The notes beneath the pieces were generated by a model that did no database searches, had not been told where the DNA came from, and saw only the letters and a program-made list of their open reading frames with translations. The position numbers and the translations under genes were made by a program. 64,000 nucleotides of DNA from Winogradskyella helgolandensis (GTDB taxonomy: Bacteria > Bacteroidota > Bacteroidia > Flavobacteriales > Flavobacteriaceae): NCBI RefSeq assembly GCF_013404085.1, contig NZ_JABFHO010000001.1:930001-994000 (forward strand). The letters run 5' to 3'. Below are positions 46,131 to 55,059 of this stretch, in pieces. Every line of letters begins with the position of its first letter. Position 1 is the stretch's first letter.

Positions 46131-47485
46131 TGGCAAATGTATCGTCACAAGACTTGGGAAATCAGCCTATAGGTAAATTACTTATTAAGCAAGCCGTACC
46201 AGCATCTATTGGTATTTTGGTGATGTCCCTTAACATCTTGGTCGATACTATTTTTGTAGGTAATTGGATTGGCGCAACAGCCATTGCGGCGATTAATGTT
46301 GTATTACCAGTGTCGTTTTTTATTGCTGCCCTTGGTATGGCAATTGGTATTGGAGGTTCTTCAATTATTTCAAGAGCCTTAGGGAGCAATAACCTAGTAA
46401 AAGCCTTAAAAACATTTGGAAATCAATTAACATTAACTTTTCTATTCACTGTATCATTTGCTGTTTTTGGATTGTATTTTGTGGATACACTGATTCCTGC
46501 TTTTGGTGGAAAAGGAAATATTTTTGAGCCTGCAAAAGTCTATTACGAAATCATTCTTTATGGTGTTCCAATTCTCGGATTTGTAATGATGGGTAATACC
46601 GTCATAAGGGCCGAGGGAAAACCAAAATTTGCAATGTATGCAATGATGATTCCATCCATTGGAAACCTAATTCTAGACTACGTCTTTATTAATATTTTAG
46701 ATTACGGAATGGCTGGTGCTGCATGGGCAACTACAGGTTCTTATGTGGTTTCTTTTTTATTTATTATGTGGTATTTTCTTTCTAAGAATTCAGAATTAAA
46801 AATAGACCTTTCACATTTTAAATTAGATAAAGCCATTGTTTCTGAAATTGGTTCTTTAGGCTTTGTGACTTTGGTGAGACAAGCTGTTGTTAGTGTGACG
46901 TTTTTACTCGTTAACAATGCCTTATTTAATTTTGGTGGCGAAACTTCGGTCACCGCTTATGCCATAGTGGGTAGGCTGAGTATGTTTGCGTTATTTCCGA
47001 TTTATGGTATTACACAAGGCTTTATTCCTATTGCTGGTTTTAACTATGGAGCCGAAAAATTTCAACGTGTAAAGGAATCTATTTATACAGCCATAAAATA
47101 TGCGACGATTTTAGCAACGATTGTATTTGTTGGATTAATGGTTTTTCCTGAAGTGATTACAAAGTGGTTTACAACCGATCTTGAAGTTATTAGAGAGACT
47201 CCAAGTAATATGCGGTGGACGTTTGCAGCCGTACCAATTGTAGCATTGCAACTTATAGGAGCGGCGTATTTTCAAGCAGTTGGAAAAGCGATGCCAGCAT
47301 TGCTACTGACGCTTACCAGACAAGCAATTTTCTTTATCCCGTTAATGTATGTTTTACCTTTATATTTTGGGGAATTGGGCATCTGGATGTCATTTCCTAT
47401 TTCAGATGTGCTTTCAACTATAGTAACGGCTTATTTTTTATATCGTGAAGTAAAGTTGAGTTTGAATGCTGAATTAATTGAATGA
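46130..47485 (+). CDS. MATE-family efflux transporter
   Basis: A 451-residue membrane protein with about 12 helices in two MATE halves, e.g. ASIGILVMSLNILVDTIFVG and GGSSIISRALGSNN. I start at ATG 46130, which shares its A with the hemH TAA stop; a start at 46100 would place ten unlikely residues before it. MATE proteins export organic cations or drugs with Na+ or H+. Coupling to hemH invites a guess of porphyrin or metabolite export, but the substrate is unknown. Confidence 0.9.
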   Translation: MANVSSQDLGNQPIGKLLIKQAVPASIGILVMSLNILVDTIFVGNWIGATAIAAINVVLPVSFFIAALGMAIGIGGSSIISRALGSNNLVKALKTFGNQLTLTFLFTVSFAVFGLYFVDTLIPAFGGKGNIFEPAKVYYEIILYGVPILGFVMMGNTVIRAEGKPKFAMYAMMIPSIGNLILDYVFINILDYGMAGAAWATTGSYVVSFLFIMWYFLSKNSELKIDLSHFKLDKAIVSEIGSLGFVTLVRQAVVSVTFLLVNNALFNFGGETSVTAYAIVGRLSMFALFPIYGITQGFIPIAGFNYGAEKFQRVKESIYTAIKYATILATIVFVGLMVFPEVITKWFTTDLEVIRETPSNMRWTFAAVPIVALQLIGAAYFQAVGKAMPALLLTLTRQAIFFIPLMYVLPLYFGELGIWMSFPISDVLSTIVTAYFLYREVKLSLNAELIE

Positions 47486-47534
47486 TTTTTAATCTGTAAC
47501 TTTTTGCTTTGAATAATTTACCGATTTTTGCAAC

Positions 47535-48083
47535 ATGGAATATTACGACTACATAAAATCCCTTCATCTTATATTTGTAATTACATGGTTTGCCGGTTTG
47601 TTTTACATTCCAAGACTTTTTGTATATCAAATTGAATCCTTTCATAAACCATCACCAGAAAAGGAAATTTTAGGAAAACAACTAAAATTAATGGCAAAGC
47701 GTCTTTGGTTTATTATCACTTGGCCTTCTGCAATTTTGGCCATCTTGTTTGCGATTTGGTTAATGATTTTAATGCCAAGTTGGTTTCAAATGGATTGGAT
47801 GCACGTTAAATTGTTATTTGTATTCTTACTATTCATTTACCACTATAAAACACATATCTACTTTAAACAACTTCAAAATGATGAGGTTAAAGTCTCGTCT
47901 AGTTTTATGCGTATCTGGAACGAAGGGGCAACATTCATACTATTTGCAGTTGTTTTTCTCGTGATATTAAAAAGTTCCATCAATTGGATTTTTGGAATTA
48001 TCGGATTAGTCGTTTTAGGAGTTTTAATTATGTTAGGTTTCAAACTGTATAAAAATATTCGTGCTAAAAATCCGGATGCATAA
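47535..48083 (+). CDS. hemJ: HemJ-like protoporphyrinogen IX oxidase (CopD-family label)
   Basis: A 182-residue membrane protein with four to five helices. The N-terminus KSLHLIFVITWFAGLFYIPR carries the HemJ signature with the conserved histidine, followed by KLMAKRLWFIITWPSAI. HemJ oxidises protoporphyrinogen IX to protoporphyrin IX and is often annotated as CopD family in Bacteroidota. Its place 49 bases after the hemH-MATE pair and the absence of HemG/HemY in this hem region support the call, completing the pathway between HemF and HemH. Confidence 0.8.
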   Translation: MEYYDYIKSLHLIFVITWFAGLFYIPRLFVYQIESFHKPSPEKEILGKQLKLMAKRLWFIITWPSAILAILFAIWLMILMPSWFQMDWMHVKLLFVFLLFIYHYKTHIYFKQLQNDEVKVSSSFMRIWNEGATFILFAVVFLVILKSSINWIFGIIGLVVLGVLIMLGFKLYKNIRAKNPDA

Positions 48084-48099
48084 TAAAAGTTCTAAAACT

Positions 48100-48160
48100 T
48101 AAATCCCAAATTCCTAAAAAGAACCTATTAGGATTTTGCTTTTTGTAATTTGAGATTTGT
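48100..48160. repeat. Inverted repeat downstream of hemJ
   Basis: AAATCCCAAATT at 48101 pairs with AATTTGAGATTT at 48148 (one mismatch), with an inner CCTAAAAA/ATTAGG pair. A hairpin at the 3' end of the hemH-MATE-hemJ run, possibly a terminator or a repeat of the type common in flavobacterial intergenes. Confidence 0.55.
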
Positions 48161-48239
48161 GCTGCGCACTTTTGGATTGATTATTGCTATCTTTAAAACT
48201 TATAATTCACCATTAAATTTCGTTACCAAGCACATTTAG

Positions 48240-49697
48240 ATGATTATTAATAAACGCCTGTCCTTAAGAGCCCGAATAAATTTAGCGATGATACTTTTAG
48301 TACTTGTAGCGTCGGTTTTAATCGCTGCAGTGACTATTTATCAATATAGGGAAGAGGCTAAAGAATATCACAAGGAGCGATTAGAGCGTAAAGAAAAAGC
48401 GATTAAACAGAGTATTGATTTTGTTATTGGAGAAACTACGTATCCTCGTACAACAGAGAATATTCCTTTAATTTTTAAAGATGAAATATTTGAAATTGAT
48501 GCCATTCATAATTTACAAATCAACCTTTATGATTTAGATGGGCAGTTACTAAAAAGCTCTAAAAGAACTATTCATAGAGACACGACTAATCTTTGTTTAG
48601 ATGTTGAAATATTAAATACGCTTTCTAATACTTTAGAACATCGATATGTGGTGAAGAATAATGTTGCCGGACAAACATTTCAGTCTTCTTATACGTACAT
48701 AATGGATGAGAAATTTAAGACGTTAGCCATTTTAAATTTACCGTATTTAGAGAATGATGACTTTTTTAATAAAGAGCTAAAAGAATTTTTAAAACGTTTG
48801 GCTTATGCGTATATAGTATTGATTTTGGTTGCTATAATAATAGCTTATTTTATATCCAAATACATAACCAAATCACTGAGAACTATTAGTGATAAGATGA
48901 ATGAAACACGATTAGAAAAGCGTAATAAGAAAATTCAGATAGAATCCTCAAGCGAAGAAATAGAAACTTTAGTTAATTCATACAATAGTATGATTGATGA
49001 ACTTGAGGCCAGTGCCGTTGTTTTAGCAACCAATGAACGTGAACAAGCTTGGCGGGAAATGGCAAAGCAAGTAGCTCACGAGATTAAGAATCCGTTAACT
49101 CCAATGCGATTAACAGTTCAGAGTTTTCAACGTAAGTTTAATCCTGAAGATGAAAAAATTTACGAAAAAGTTGACGAGTATAGCAATACGTTAATTCAAC
49201 AAATTGATACCTTGAGTTCTATTGCTTCTGCATTTTCAAATTTTGCAAAGATGCCAGCTCAAAAAAGTGAAAACCTCAACGTCATCCAGATCGTAAAAAT
49301 GGCACTCGATATTTTTAATGAAGATTATATTGAGTTTTATCCTGAAACCGAACAAATCATAGCTAAATTTGATAGAACACAGTTAATACGTGTCGTTACT
49401 AATTTGGTTAAAAATGGCATTCAGGCAATTCCAAGTGATGTTGAAAACCCTAAAATTGAAGTCCATGTATTTAGTGAAGGTAACTATGTGAATATTACGA
49501 TTAGAGATAACGGTTCTGGAATAAATGAAGACACTAAAGACAAAATATTTGAGCCAAAATTTACCACTAAATCTAGTGGGATGGGATTAGGACTAGCCAT
49601 GGTAAAAAACATTGTGGAAACTTATAACGGAAGTATTACCTTTACAACACAATTAGGAAAAGGGACTATTTTTACGGTTTCATTTCCTAAATCTTAA
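48240..49697 (+). CDS. NtrY-like sensor histidine kinase
   Basis: A 485-residue kinase. Two membrane helices (about residues 14-32 and 185-205) flank a periplasmic sensor region. Then come a HAMP-like linker, the phospho-acceptor box with His in QVAHEIKNPLTPMRL, an N-box NLVKNGIQAIP, and G-boxes DNGSGI and GMGLGLAMVKNI. It resembles the NtrY/AtoS group that usually pairs with a sigma-54 activator, but no response regulator is adjacent. The signal is unknown. Confidence 0.9.
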   Translation: MIINKRLSLRARINLAMILLVLVASVLIAAVTIYQYREEAKEYHKERLERKEKAIKQSIDFVIGETTYPRTTENIPLIFKDEIFEIDAIHNLQINLYDLDGQLLKSSKRTIHRDTTNLCLDVEILNTLSNTLEHRYVVKNNVAGQTFQSSYTYIMDEKFKTLAILNLPYLENDDFFNKELKEFLKRLAYAYIVLILVAIIIAYFISKYITKSLRTISDKMNETRLEKRNKKIQIESSSEEIETLVNSYNSMIDELEASAVVLATNEREQAWREMAKQVAHEIKNPLTPMRLTVQSFQRKFNPEDEKIYEKVDEYSNTLIQQIDTLSSIASAFSNFAKMPAQKSENLNVIQIVKMALDIFNEDYIEFYPETEQIIAKFDRTQLIRVVTNLVKNGIQAIPSDVENPKIEVHVFSEGNYVNITIRDNGSGINEDTKDKIFEPKFTTKSSGMGLGLAMVKNIVETYNGSITFTTQLGKGTIFTVSFPKS

Positions 49698-49766
49698 GTC
49701 TATACTAAGGAACTATAGGTCACCTTGCGCACAGTCTAAAGGTTTTTTAATATTAAATAACTTACA

Positions 49767-50549
49767 ATGAACTACGAAAACATACTTTCAGATTATTCCA
49801 ATGGAATTACAACCATCACTATCAATAGGCCAAAAAAGTTAAATGCCTTAAATAAAGATACGATTCAAGAATTGCATACTGCTTTTGACACTGCTGATAC
49901 TGATAAAGATACCAAAGTTATAATCATTACAGGAAGCGGAGAAAAAGCCTTTGTTGCCGGAGCTGATATTAGTGAATTCGCTGATTTTAGTGTTGGGGAA
50001 GGTGGAAAATTAGCAGCACAAGGACAAGCGTTATTGTTCGATTTTGTAGAAAATTTAAGCACACCAGTTATAGCAGCTGTTAACGGTTTTGCCCTTGGTG
50101 GTGGACTAGAATTAGCGATGGCATGTCATTTTAGAGTGGCAAGTAGCAACTCCAAAATGGGATTGCCAGAAGTGTCTCTTGGAGTCATTCCTGGTTATGG
50201 AGGTACACAACGTTTGCCACAATTAGTAGGTAAGGGACGAGCTATGGAAATGGTAATGACCGCAGGTATGATTGATGCGAATCAAGCGTTAAATTACGGT
50301 TTAGTAAATCACGTTGTTGAGTTAGAAGAACTACTGCCACTAACAGAAAAGATTGCAAGTAAAATAATGCGAAATTCATCAGTTGCTATCAGTAAGGCCA
50401 TAAAAGCGATTAACGCGAATTACAAAGATGGAAAAGACGGTTACAAAGTAGAAATTAAGCAGTTTGGAAAATGCTTTGGAACAGCGGATTTTGTGGAAGG
50501 CACAACGGCTTTTTTAGAAAAACGTAAGGCGGAGTTTCCTGGAAAATAG
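49767..50549 (+). CDS. Enoyl-CoA hydratase/isomerase (crotonase) family
   Basis: A 260-residue crotonase: the oxyanion-hole segment GEKAFVAGADISEFA, NGFALGGGLELAMACH, and the catalytic glutamate region LGVIPGYGGTQRL. It probably hydrates trans-2-enoyl-CoA, in fatty acid or short-chain acyl-CoA breakdown. It is 260 residues, the normal length. It shares no operon with other beta-oxidation genes here. Confidence 0.92.
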   Translation: MNYENILSDYSNGITTITINRPKKLNALNKDTIQELHTAFDTADTDKDTKVIIITGSGEKAFVAGADISEFADFSVGEGGKLAAQGQALLFDFVENLSTPVIAAVNGFALGGGLELAMACHFRVASSNSKMGLPEVSLGVIPGYGGTQRLPQLVGKGRAMEMVMTAGMIDANQALNYGLVNHVVELEELLPLTEKIASKIMRNSSVAISKAIKAINANYKDGKDGYKVEIKQFGKCFGTADFVEGTTAFLEKRKAEFPGK

Positions 50550-50556
50550 AAAACTA

Positions 50557-50679
50557 TTATTTGATTTCTACCTTTTTTGAGAAGGATTTATATAGGAAAT
50601 AAAGAGGTGCCATTAAAATGAAGCTAGCTACTAAAAGCGGGCTCATTATAAGTAATTGTATTTTATATAATTGGTACAT
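50557..50679 (-). CDS. Small membrane protein, 40 residues
   Basis: On the minus strand, ATG at 50679 to TAA at 50557 encodes a 40-residue protein with one hydrophobic segment (MSPLLVASFILMAPLYFLY) and a basic C-terminus (KSFSKKVEIK). It is the only sensible frame in the 324-base gap between the crotonase and the radical SAM gene. Resembles other tiny single-helix flavobacterial proteins; function unknown. Confidence 0.5.
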   Translation of the reverse strand: MYQLYKIQLLIMSPLLVASFILMAPLYFLYKSFSKKVEIK

Positions 50680-50873
50680 AATTTAAACGATTAATTTTTG
50701 TCAAATCTATTGCGTATTATGATGCTGAAAAACATAAATCTTACCTAATTACTACTCAAAATTAACATTGAAAAATGCAGTGTTAGTTTTCTTACATATT
50801 TTGTGGATAATCTTAAGCATTAAAACTACAACCTGTAGCCATGCTTAGCTAAATTTCATACTAATTTTATAGT

Positions 50874-51950
50874 ATGATAAATCCCAAATCAAAAATAAAA
50901 GGCAGAGGAGCTCAACAAAACACGCACAACCGATTTTTTGAATTGTCTTACCAAATGCGAGATGATTTTTTAGAATTTTGCCATAAAGAAGGAGAGCTTG
51001 TAGATAAAAACAAAACACTATATCTTAATGTGTTTCCTAAAACGATAGTTAATAAAGTAGCGAGTCCAGATGTTGGTATGGCTTATTCCATGAATATGTA
51101 TCAAGGTTGTGAGCATGGTTGTATTTATTGTTATGCTCGGAATTCTCACGAATTTTGGGGTTATAGTGCAGGCTTAGATTTTGAACGACGGATTTTGGTT
51201 AAAAAAGAGGCTCCAAAATTATTAGAAGCCCATTTAAAGAAGAAGAGCTGGAAGGCACAAACCATAGTAATGTCTGGCAACACGGATTGCTATCAACCTG
51301 CAGAAAAGAAATTCGAAATTACAAGACAGTGTTTAAAGGTGTTTTTAAAATACAAACATCCTGTTGGTATTATTACCAAGAATGCTCTAATACTAAGAGA
51401 TCTTGATGTATTAAAAGCCTTAGCTAAAGACAATTTAATAAGAGTCAATGTTTCTATCACAACATTATCAGAAGACACTAGACGAATACTAGAGCCAAGA
51501 ACTGCAACCATTAAAAGGAGACTTCAAGTTGTAAAAGAATTAAGCGATAATGATATTCCTGTAAATGTGATGTTGGCACCTATAATTCCGTCAATAAATA
51601 GTCATGAGATTCTACCAATGGCAAAAGCAGTTTCAGAAGCTGGTGCTTTAAGTATTGCACACACTATAGTTAGATTAAATGGAGCAATTGGTGAGATTTT
51701 TACGGATTGGATTAAGAAAACGTTGCCAGACAAAGCAGATAAAGTCTTAAGTCAAATTGAAAGTTGCCATGGTGGTACACTCAATGAAAGCAGATTTGGA
51801 GTTAGAATGCGCGGTGAAGGACAAATTGCGCAGCAAATCAATGATCTGGTGAAATTAGCGCGACTGAAGTATTTTAAAAATAGAGAGATGCCAAAATTAA
51901 ACACTGAGCTTTATGAGACATACAAAGATGGACAAATGAAACTATTTTAA
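50874..51950 (+). CDS. PA0069-type radical SAM protein
   Basis: A 358-residue protein of the PA0069/Rv2578c (spore photoproduct lyase-like, COG1533) type. Its cluster motif is GCEHGCIYCYAR (three cysteines, CxxxCxxC), with MSGNTDCYQPAEKKFEITR and NVSITTLSEDTRRILEPR following. The biochemical role of this class is unclear; DNA-related functions have been suggested on similarity. It ends at a terminator shared with the convergent secreted protein gene. Confidence 0.88.
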   Translation: MINPKSKIKGRGAQQNTHNRFFELSYQMRDDFLEFCHKEGELVDKNKTLYLNVFPKTIVNKVASPDVGMAYSMNMYQGCEHGCIYCYARNSHEFWGYSAGLDFERRILVKKEAPKLLEAHLKKKSWKAQTIVMSGNTDCYQPAEKKFEITRQCLKVFLKYKHPVGIITKNALILRDLDVLKALAKDNLIRVNVSITTLSEDTRRILEPRTATIKRRLQVVKELSDNDIPVNVMLAPIIPSINSHEILPMAKAVSEAGALSIAHTIVRLNGAIGEIFTDWIKKTLPDKADKVLSQIESCHGGTLNESRFGVRMRGEGQIAQQINDLVKLARLKYFKNREMPKLNTELYETYKDGQMKLF

Positions 51951-51955
51951 ACAAA

Positions 51956-51985
51956 AAAAAAGTGGGCTCTCTACAACCCACTTTT
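51956..51985. terminator. Shared terminator between the radical SAM and secreted-protein genes
   Basis: AAAAGTGGG pairs with CCCACTTTT around a CTCTCTACAA loop, with an A-run on the left (T-run for the minus strand) and T's on the right. Works for both convergent genes. Confidence 0.85.
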
Positions 51986-52015
51986 AACTAAATAAACTAA
52001 TAAATAAACAATAAT

Positions 52016-52573
52016 CTAAATTTTGAAATTTTCGACAAACACACGACCATTTGCTCTAATAATCGCGGTATAGTTGCCCTTAAGGTTTTGGTCTAATTTG
52101 TAAACTCGGTTTAAAATATCTTCACCTTTAACAGTTTCAGAATGAATAAGCTCATCTTTAAAGTATAATTCAACTGTCATTTTGTTAGTGTCAATAGCTA
52201 ACTTTGAAATGATAACTTGAGAATTGTTAGATCTAAATACAGGCTTAAAAATCTTTTTGTTTGAAGTTTCTAAAAATGTAACAATATTATTTTTTACTTG
52301 AATTGAATTAATTTCAATTTCATAATCCTTATTTACTTCAACAGTATAGATACCATTATCTAATTGTGAAAAATCATAAAGAGTTTCAATGTAACCGTTA
52401 TAGTTAATAAGACCATTATAAACTACTTCACCAGAAGCGTTAGCTACTGAGATTTGATCTCCTTTGCTAGCCATTGCGGAAGAAGGTGTAGCGTCTAATG
52501 TTGCATTTGCGTAACTTGTAGATGTTCCTAACAATACTGCTAATACTATAATATTTTTGAATAATGTTTTCAT
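52016..52573 (-). CDS. Secreted beta-rich protein, paralogue 1
   Basis: A 185-residue protein with a signal peptide (KNIIVLAVLLGTSTSYANA). The mature part has two related halves: a first module (ISVANASGEVVYNGLINYNG to LDNGIYTVEV) and a second (VELYFKDELIHSETVKG to KGNYTAIIRANGRVF), each a likely beta-sandwich resembling the pattern of T9SS C-terminal domains. Its paralogue lies 0.5 kb away, 185 residues long and about half identical. Function unknown; a shared upstream element suggests co-regulation. Confidence 0.82.
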   Translation of the reverse strand: MKTLFKNIIVLAVLLGTSTSYANATLDATPSSAMASKGDQISVANASGEVVYNGLINYNGYIETLYDFSQLDNGIYTVEVNKDYEIEINSIQVKNNIVTFLETSNKKIFKPVFRSNNSQVIISKLAIDTNKMTVELYFKDELIHSETVKGEDILNRVYKLDQNLKGNYTAIIRANGRVFVENFKI

Positions 52574-52700
52574 AATTTTTAATTTGTTATCGTTCTAAAG
52601 CTGGAATTGTGGTTGGGGTCATAGCAATATTTTTGCTCCAGCTTTAAACGATTTATTACTGCAAATTTATAGTACGTTTACGTTTTTGAAAACAACCAAA

Positions 52701-52794
52701 TTGGTGCATTTATATACAAAATTAACCCAAAGGTAGTTTGTAGTAATCTCTTAGGTTAAAATAGAACATATTACTGTTAATTTTCTATAGGTTT
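52701..52794 (-). promoter_or_regulatory. Conserved upstream module of secreted paralogue 1
   Basis: Block A at 52701 (TTGGTGCATTTATATACA) and block B at 52751-52794 (TTAGGTTAAAATAGAACATA, then CTATAGGTTT) are repeated upstream of paralogue 2 at 53737 and 53787. The block starts are exactly 50 bases apart in both, while the DNA between them differs. Probably promoter plus regulator site for the minus-strand gene. Confidence 0.6.
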
Positions 52795-53012
52795 CTTAAA
52801 TGCTTTGTATTTTAGGGGTAATAGGACGTATCTAATTCAATTTAAAAATTGCCTTATCCGGAAAATTTGTAATAGGATTGGTTTTATGTTTTTTCTGTTT
52901 GTGTAATTAGTTTTAGTAGTATATGCTTTCTCTCTATATATAGAGTGTCATTACACTAAACAATTAAGATTTACACTAGAATTCTATGGAATGTAACTAT
53001 TTTAAACAAAAA

Positions 53013-53040
53013 AAAGTGGAAGCTATATAGCTTCCACTTT
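53013..53040. terminator. Perfect hairpin terminator of secreted paralogue 2
   Basis: AAAGTGGAAGCTAT and ATAGCTTCCACTTT form a perfect 28-base palindrome; on the minus strand it is followed by a run of eight T's, so it terminates the 53075-53632 gene. The remaining 52574-53074 gap holds the conserved upstream module and no gene; a CTCTATATATAGAG palindrome lies at 52932. Confidence 0.85.
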
Positions 53041-53074
53041 CAAATAAACAATTCTAATTCATATTAATAGTAAC

Positions 53075-53632
53075 CTATATTTTAAAGGTTTCAGTGAATA
53101 CTCTACCGTTAGATTTAACAACTGCTGTATATTCCCCTTTAATAGAATTATCGAATCTGTATACTCTATTTAAGATTTCACCTCCAGTTACAGTTTCTGA
53201 CTGTATTAATTCATTACCATAATATAGCTCAATTTTCATTTCGGGATTATCTAAAGCCAATTTAGAAATTATTAGCTTATCCTTTTCTGCTCTAAAGACT
53301 GGTTTAAAAATCTTTTCACTCTTATTATTTATAAAACTAACCTCGTGATTTTTTATTTCTACGATGTTAATTTCAATTTCAAAAGCTTTTTCTACTTCAA
53401 TAGTATAGATACCATCTTTTAGTTGTGAAAAATCGTAAAGGCGACTAATATTTCCATCATAATTAATAAGACCACTAAAGACGACTTCTCCAACAGCATC
53501 AGTTACAGAAATAGAGTTTCCTTTTTTCACACTATTAAAAGTAGGTAAACCTTCTAAAGTTGCATTTGCGTAGCCTGTGCATGTTCCTAACATCACCGCT
53601 AATACTAAAATGTTTTTGAATAAATTTTTCAT
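53075..53632 (-). CDS. Secreted beta-rich protein, paralogue 2
   Basis: A 185-residue protein with signal peptide (KNILVLAVMLGTCTGYANA) and the same two-half beta architecture as paralogue 1: ISVTDAVGEVVFSGLINYDG, KDGIYTIEVEKAFEIEI, then IELYYGNELIQSETVTG and GEYTAVVKSNGRVFTETF. Equal length and colinearity show a tandem duplication. It is divergent from an AraC-type regulator at 53871. No catalytic residues seen. Confidence 0.82.
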   Translation of the reverse strand: MKNLFKNILVLAVMLGTCTGYANATLEGLPTFNSVKKGNSISVTDAVGEVVFSGLINYDGNISRLYDFSQLKDGIYTIEVEKAFEIEINIVEIKNHEVSFINNKSEKIFKPVFRAEKDKLIISKLALDNPEMKIELYYGNELIQSETVTGGEILNRVYRFDNSIKGEYTAVVKSNGRVFTETFKI

Positions 53633-53736
53633 AATGTTTCATTTTTTGGGTTAAAACTGAAATTTTTTCAAGTATCAGTTCAAATGATTTTACATTACAA
53701 AGGTATCATGGTTATACGTTAGGAAAAACATGAATA

Positions 53737-53830
53737 TTGGCACATTTATATACATAATTATCTTAATATGCTGTTAAAGTGCGATATTAGGTTAAAATAG
53801 AGCATATTATTGATAATCTGCTATAGGTTT
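53737..53830 (-). promoter_or_regulatory. Conserved upstream module of secreted paralogue 2
   Basis: Block A' TTGGCACATTTATATACA at 53737 and block B' TTAGGTTAAAATAGAGCATA starting at 53787 match the module at 52701-52794 with identical 50-base spacing. Block B' ends 16 bases before the -7 box of the divergent AraC gene, making it a candidate operator for that regulator. Confidence 0.6.
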
Positions 53831-53846
53831 TAATATTTAATACATT

Positions 53847-53854
53847 TAACTTTG
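53847..53854 (+). promoter_or_regulatory. -7 box of the AraC-type regulator at 53871
   Basis: TAACTTTG matches TAnnTTTG, 17 bases before the ATG, giving a very short leader. Confidence 0.5.
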
Positions 53855-53870
53855 CACTTATTAATATATT

Positions 53871-54749
53871 ATGAATACAAGAAAACCTACTTTAGAAAAA
53901 ATAAGTCCCGAATTTGGTAGTTCAATTTTAGTTCGTAAGCATAAAATTGATGCTTATAAAGGTGAAAAAAAGCCATTTTGGCATTTTCATCCTGAAATAG
54001 AATTGGTCTATGTTAATAAGGGCCAAGGTAAACGTCACATAGGAAATCATTTGTCTTATTTTAATAATAGTCAACTCCTATTATTGGGCTCTAATTTACC
54101 TCATAATGGTTTTACAGATCGTTTAACTATTAATGGTTCTGAAACCTTAGTACAATTTAAACCTGAATTTTTAGGTAATCATTTTTTTGATATTCCAGAA
54201 ATGGAAGCTATCAATAAAATGTTTGAGCTTTCAAAGAAAGGTATTCTTTTTGGTGTTAAAACAAAACAGAAGCTAGGAAAGAAAATTGAAAAGCTAAATG
54301 AAAAGGAAGGCTTTAAGAAGATCTTAATTTTGTTGGAAGTGTTACATGGTTTAGCAAAATCAGAGGATTACACGATTTTAAACGCTGATGGTTTTGCCTT
54401 TGAAACAGAGCCACAAGATAGTGCTAAGATTGATGTGATCTTTAAGCATGTTAACCAAAATTTTAAAGAACATATTAGTTTAGATGAAATTGCAGATAAG
54501 GTTAGTATGACGGTTCCTGCGTTTTGTCGCTATTTTAAAAAGGTTACAGGTAAAACATTTACAAAATTGGTAAATGAATACCGTATTGTGCATGCTACTA
54601 AATTACTATCCGAAAGTCAGATGAGTATTGCAGATGTTAGTTTTGAGTGTGGTTTTAATAACTTTTCACACTTTAATAAACTATTTAAAGAATTTACTGG
54701 TAAAAGCGCTTCTAAATACAGAGGTGAGTTAAAGTTAATGGTTCAATAA
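53871..54749 (+). CDS. AraC-family regulator with cupin-type sensor domain
   Basis: A 292-residue regulator. The N-terminus is a cupin-like sensor (KPFWHFHPEIELVYVNKGQG with metal-ligand-like histidines, later PHNGFTDRL). The C-terminal 100 residues are the AraC DNA-binding domain (ISLDEIADKVSMTVPAFCRY and MSIADVSFECGFNNFSHFNK). Inducer unknown; resembles sugar-responsive AraC regulators. Divergent from the secreted paralogue and probably its regulator. A 57-residue gene follows 15 bases later. Confidence 0.9.
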   Translation: MNTRKPTLEKISPEFGSSILVRKHKIDAYKGEKKPFWHFHPEIELVYVNKGQGKRHIGNHLSYFNNSQLLLLGSNLPHNGFTDRLTINGSETLVQFKPEFLGNHFFDIPEMEAINKMFELSKKGILFGVKTKQKLGKKIEKLNEKEGFKKILILLEVLHGLAKSEDYTILNADGFAFETEPQDSAKIDVIFKHVNQNFKEHISLDEIADKVSMTVPAFCRYFKKVTGKTFTKLVNEYRIVHATKLLSESQMSIADVSFECGFNNFSHFNKLFKEFTGKSASKYRGELKLMVQ

Positions 54750-54764
54750 TTATAATTAATTTTT

Positions 54765-54938
54765 ATGGGTAAGAAAATAGATACTGCAATATTATACTAT
54801 TCTAAAAAAGGCCAAGATATTATAGATGCTGTTAATGCTAACAGTAATCTAACAGCGGATCAAATCATTCATTACGGTGAAGAAATGGCTGCTATTGAAT
54901 ATAAACTGACAGCGTTAGAGGTGGCTAAAGCGAATTAG
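54765..54938 (+). CDS. Small protein, 57 residues
   Basis: ATG at 54765 to TAG at 54936-54938 encodes a 57-residue protein starting MGKKIDTAILYYSKKGQDII and containing SNLTADQIIHYGEEMAAIEY; compact, charged, likely helical. It follows the AraC gene by 15 bases on the same strand and probably shares its transcript. Family unrecognised. Confidence 0.6.
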   Translation: MGKKIDTAILYYSKKGQDIIDAVNANSNLTADQIIHYGEEMAAIEYKLTALEVAKAN

Positions 54939-55059
54939 ATTTTTTCTTCTTCCATTCTTTACAAGGAACTATATTAGGAATTTATAAGTACATCTAAAGT
55001 AACAGTATTGCTTCAACTCTTTTTTTAAAATGTTGTAAATTGGTAAAATTATTCACAAT

